Part shown: positions 4,570 to 7,103 of the stretch, in pieces
Numbering within the stretch: position 1 is the stretch's first letter
Layout: each line of letters begins with the position of its first letter
Assembly: GCA_946547205.1 (NCBI GenBank)
Contig: CAMNPA010000061.1
Span: 1 to 7,103 of the forward strand
Direction: 5' to 3'
Source of the DNA: an uncultured Selenomonadales bacterium
GTDB lineage: Bacteria; Bacillota; Negativicutes; Selenomonadales; Selenomonadaceae
DNA: 7,103 nucleotides
Program-made: the position numbers and the translations under genes
Notes under the pieces: generated by a model
The model's input: only the letters and a program-made list of their open reading frames with translations
Database searches by the model: none
Told to the model about the DNA's origin: nothing

Positions 4570-7103
4570 AGCGCGGAAATTTTTTCGTTCGTGGCGGCGA
4601 GTTTGTCGCGTTCCGATTGAACGACCTGCGCGGGAGCCTTGCTGATGAAACGTTCGTTGTTGAGCTTGTTCTCGGTAGATTTTGCCACGCCGCGCAATTT
4701 ATCGAGTTCCTTCGTGAGGCGAGCGATCTCTTTTTCCGTGTCAATCAAACCTTCGAGCGGCAGATAAATTTCCGCACCGTCAACGACACCGCTCATCGCG
4801 TGAGCAGGTTTTTCGTCGGCAAAAGTTATCGGGTCGGCGGCGGCAAGTTCCGTCAAGTAGCGGGCGTGAGTCTTCAGCACGTCAACAAATTCGGCACGCG
4901 TCACTTTCAACACGACGGCAGTTTTCTTGCGCGAATCAATTCCAATTTCCGATTTGAGGTTGCGCACGGTCTTAACGATATTCAAAATCACGTCGGCAAT
5001 TTCTGCGATGTTGTCGTCTTCGTCGGGAAGCAAGCCTTTAATTTCGTCGACAGTCGGATATTTCGCGAGCATGATTGAGCCTTGAACGTTCGGGAGCTTT
5101 TGACGAATTATTTCCGTCAAGAACGGCATGAACGGATGCAAAAGTCTAAGCGCAGTTTCAAGCACCGTCGACAGCACATAAAGAGCCGCAGCCTTCGCGT
5201 GAACGTCGGAGCCGTAAAGTCGCGCTTTGGTCAGCTCAATGTAATAATCGCAGAATTCAAACCAGATGAACTCGTAAAGTTGACGGGCAGCCTCGCCGAG
5301 TTCAAAGCGTTCAAGATTCTCCGTCACAGTGTCGATTCGATAAGCCAAACGTTGCAAAATCCAACGATCAGCCAATTCCAAATCGTCGCGTGTCGGCGTG
5401 AACGTCGAGTTGTAATCTTCCAAATTCATCAGCAAAAATCTTGACGCGTTCCAAATTTTGTTGGCGAAGTTGCGGGCAGATTCGACGCGCTCATCAAAAA
5501 ATCTCAAATCGTTGCCGGGAGTGTTGCCGGTCACGAGCATAAAGCGTAACGAGTCCGCGCCGTATTGATTGATAACTTCAACCGGGTCAACGCCGTTGCC
5601 GAGAGACTTGGACATTTTGCGCCCGAATTTGTCGCGAACAAGTCCATGAATGAAAACTTTGCGGAAAGGAACTTCGCCACGGAATTTCAAGCCCATCATC
5701 ACCATTCGCGCGACCCAGAAGAAAATTATATCGTAGCCCGTCACGAGAACATTCGTCGGATAAAATTTTTTCAATTCGGGCGTGTCATCGGGATAGCCGA
5801 GCGTCGAGAAAGGCCACAACGCGGAACTAAACCACGTGTCCAAAACGTCTTCATCGCGGCGCAAATTTTTGCCGTGACAATGCGGGCACTCGTCCACGTC
5901 AACTTCGCTAACGGTCATTTCGCCGCAATCGTCGCAATACCACGCGGGAATTTGATGTCCCCACCACAGCTGCCGACTTATGCACCAATCGCGAATGTTT
6001 TCAAGCCAGTTGATGTAAATTTTCGTGAAACGTTCGGGCACGAATTGCAACGCGCCGCTTTTAACGGCATCAATCGCAGGTTCAGCCAACGTCTCCATTT
6101 TAACAAACCACTGCTTGCTTATGAGCGGCTCAACGGTCGTGTGACAGCGTTGACAATGTCCGACGGCGTGTTCATGATTTTCAGTCGCGACAAGGACTCC
6201 CGCCGCCGTTAAATCCTCAATGATAAGTTCGCGGCATTTGTAACGGTCAAGCCCGGAATATTTGCCAAGCCCGTCAGCCATCGTGCCGTTGTTGTTGATG
6301 ACTTTGACTTGTTCGAGATTGTGGCGCAGTCCCATTTCAAAATCGTTCGGATCATGCGCAGGCGTGACTTTGACGGCTCCCGTGCCAAATTCTCTGTCAA
6401 CGTAAGAATCGGCGAAGAGCGGAATTTCACGGTTGACGAGCGGAAGAATCAACGTTTTGCCGACAAGATTTTTATAGCGTTCGTCGTCTGGATGAACTGC
6501 AACGCCGGTATCGCCCAGCATCGTTTCGGGACGCGTCGTGGCGACTTCAACATAACCGCTGCCGTCTTTGAATGGATAGCGCAAATGCCACAGATGACCT
6601 TGCTCCGTCTCGTGCTCAACTTCAATATCGGAAAGTGCCGTGTTGCATTTCGGACACCAATTCGTTATGCGCGTGCCGCGATAAATCAAGCCTTCGTTGT
6701 AGAGCTGAACGAAAACTTTACGAACAGCCTTTGAACAGCCTTTGTCCATGGTGAAACGTTCGCGCTCCCAATCGCAGCTTGAGCCGAGCGTTCGCAGTTG
6801 ATAGCTGATTCGGTTGCCGTAAGTCTCTTTCCATTGCCAAACGCGCCGTAAAAATTTTTCGCGACCGAGTTCGTAACGGTTGGTGCCTTCGCCGCGCAGT
6901 TGCTCTTCGACTTTTGCTTGAGTGGCAATTCCTGCGTGATCGGTGCCGGGCATCCAAAGAGTATTGTCGCCTTTCATGCGGTGCCAGCGAATCAAAATGT
7001 CCTGCAAAGTTTCATCGAGTGCGTGTCCCATGTGAAGTTGCCCGGTGACGTTCGGCGGCGGAATTACAATGCAAAACGGCTCACCTTTGGCGTCGGCGGT
7101 GGT
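4536..7103 (-). CDS. valS: Valyl-tRNA synthetase ValS, N-terminus beyond the window
   Basis: A cytoplasmic class Ia synthetase that charges tRNA-Val. The frame is open to the right edge, giving 855 visible residues; by comparison with the family only about 30 N-terminal residues are missing. Visible in order: PFCIVIPPPNVTGQLHMGHAL with the HIGH-type motif HMGH (24-27), the editing-domain segment TTRPETMLGDTGVAVHPDDE (189-208), Cys pairs WCPKC (149-153) and CDDC...CPHC (390-408) that look like zinc knuckles, SRQLWWGHQIPAW (376-388), the KMSKS motif (496-500), the anticodon-binding helices, and a C-terminal coiled coil of about 70 residues (from EGLIDTEKEIARL to the end) that contacts the tRNA elbow in this family. 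An ATG at 7031 is internal (the M of HMGH) and not the start. The last 14 bases overlap the folC stub, showing that valS and folC were once translationally coupled. Confidence 0.97.
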   Translation of the reverse strand, partial: TTADAKGEPFCIVIPPPNVTGQLHMGHALDETLQDILIRWHRMKGDNTLWMPGTDHAGIATQAKVEEQLRGEGTNRYELGREKFLRRVWQWKETYGNRISYQLRTLGSSCDWERERFTMDKGCSKAVRKVFVQLYNEGLIYRGTRITNWCPKCNTALSDIEVEHETEQGHLWHLRYPFKDGSGYVEVATTRPETMLGDTGVAVHPDDERYKNLVGKTLILPLVNREIPLFADSYVDREFGTGAVKVTPAHDPNDFEMGLRHNLEQVKVINNNGTMADGLGKYSGLDRYKCRELIIEDLTAAGVLVATENHEHAVGHCQRCHTTVEPLISKQWFVKMETLAEPAIDAVKSGALQFVPERFTKIYINWLENIRDWCISRQLWWGHQIPAWYCDDCGEMTVSEVDVDECPHCHGKNLRRDEDVLDTWFSSALWPFSTLGYPDDTPELKKFYPTNVLVTGYDIIFFWVARMVMMGLKFRGEVPFRKVFIHGLVRDKFGRKMSKSLGNGVDPVEVINQYGADSLRFMLVTGNTPGNDLRFFDERVESARNFANKIWNASRFLLMNLEDYNSTFTPTRDDLELADRWILQRLAYRIDTVTENLERFELGEAARQLYEFIWFEFCDYYIELTKARLYGSDVHAKAAALYVLSTVLETALRLLHPFMPFLTEIIRQKLPNVQGSIMLAKYPTVDEIKGLLPDEDDNIAEIADVILNIVKTVRNLKSEIGIDSRKKTAVVLKVTRAEFVDVLKTHARYLTELAAADPITFADEKPAHAMSGVVDGAEIYLPLEGLIDTEKEIARLTKELDKLRGVAKSTENKLNNERFISKAPAQVVQSERDKLAATNEKISALEQRIKQLENL

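Noticed and set aside
5565..6212. Plus-strand ORF of 215 codons opposite valS
   Set aside because: It lies fully antisense to the conserved catalytic core of valS, and its composition is that of a codon-shadow frame. It has no recognisable family motifs.

Overview
The window looks like the chromosome of an anaerobic Firmicute, most likely a diderm one (Negativicutes-like). This is inferred, not proven: a Gram-positive-type redox repressor (Rex) and clostridial-style ValS/FolC sit beside an O-antigen ligase/Wzy-type membrane protein, which fits an outer-membrane-bearing Firmicute. Every start I could place on the minus strand (rex, ligase, folC, the Rpn remnant) is TTG, each supported by a Shine-Dalgarno (SD) sequence.

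Layout. At the left edge (1-54, plus strand) is the 3' end of tmRNA (ssrA). It faces a convergent minus-strand gene train across a compact bidirectional terminator (56-95). The rest runs on the minus strand, read right to left: valS (cut by the right edge), a decayed copy of the folC 5' end, folC, a broken Rpn-family (PD-(D/E)XK nuclease/putative transposase) gene, a free-standing duplicate of that gene's C-terminal tail, an O-antigen-ligase-like gene, and rex. Gaps are short or negative apart from the valS-folC gap, so one operon is plausible. No promoter could be identified with confidence.

Two regions carry the unusual content. (1) Between valS and folC, a 266-bp tandem duplication covering the end of valS and the start of folC was followed by an 86-bp deletion in the upstream copy. 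This leaves a frameshifted 48-codon folC stub and puts the working folC behind a duplicated piece of valS that supplies its ribosome binding site. (2) Between folC and the ligase, an Rpn gene has lost its central catalytic segment and changed frame at the junction. Its C-terminal tail is present twice, 187 bp apart. The copies are mosaic: blocks of 31 and 62 bp are identical base for base, while the 57 bp between them match at only 32 positions. Both tails have an ATG preceded by an SD, so they could be made as independent 59- and 61-residue proteins, as reported for intragenic Rpn 'short' proteins.

The housekeeping genes cover tRNA-Val charging (ValS), folate synthesis and polyglutamylation (FolC), surface polysaccharide assembly (ligase), NADH-responsive repression (Rex) and ribosome rescue (tmRNA). 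There is no obvious single pathway among them; the order reads as a conserved chromosomal neighbourhood carrying small accessory scars.
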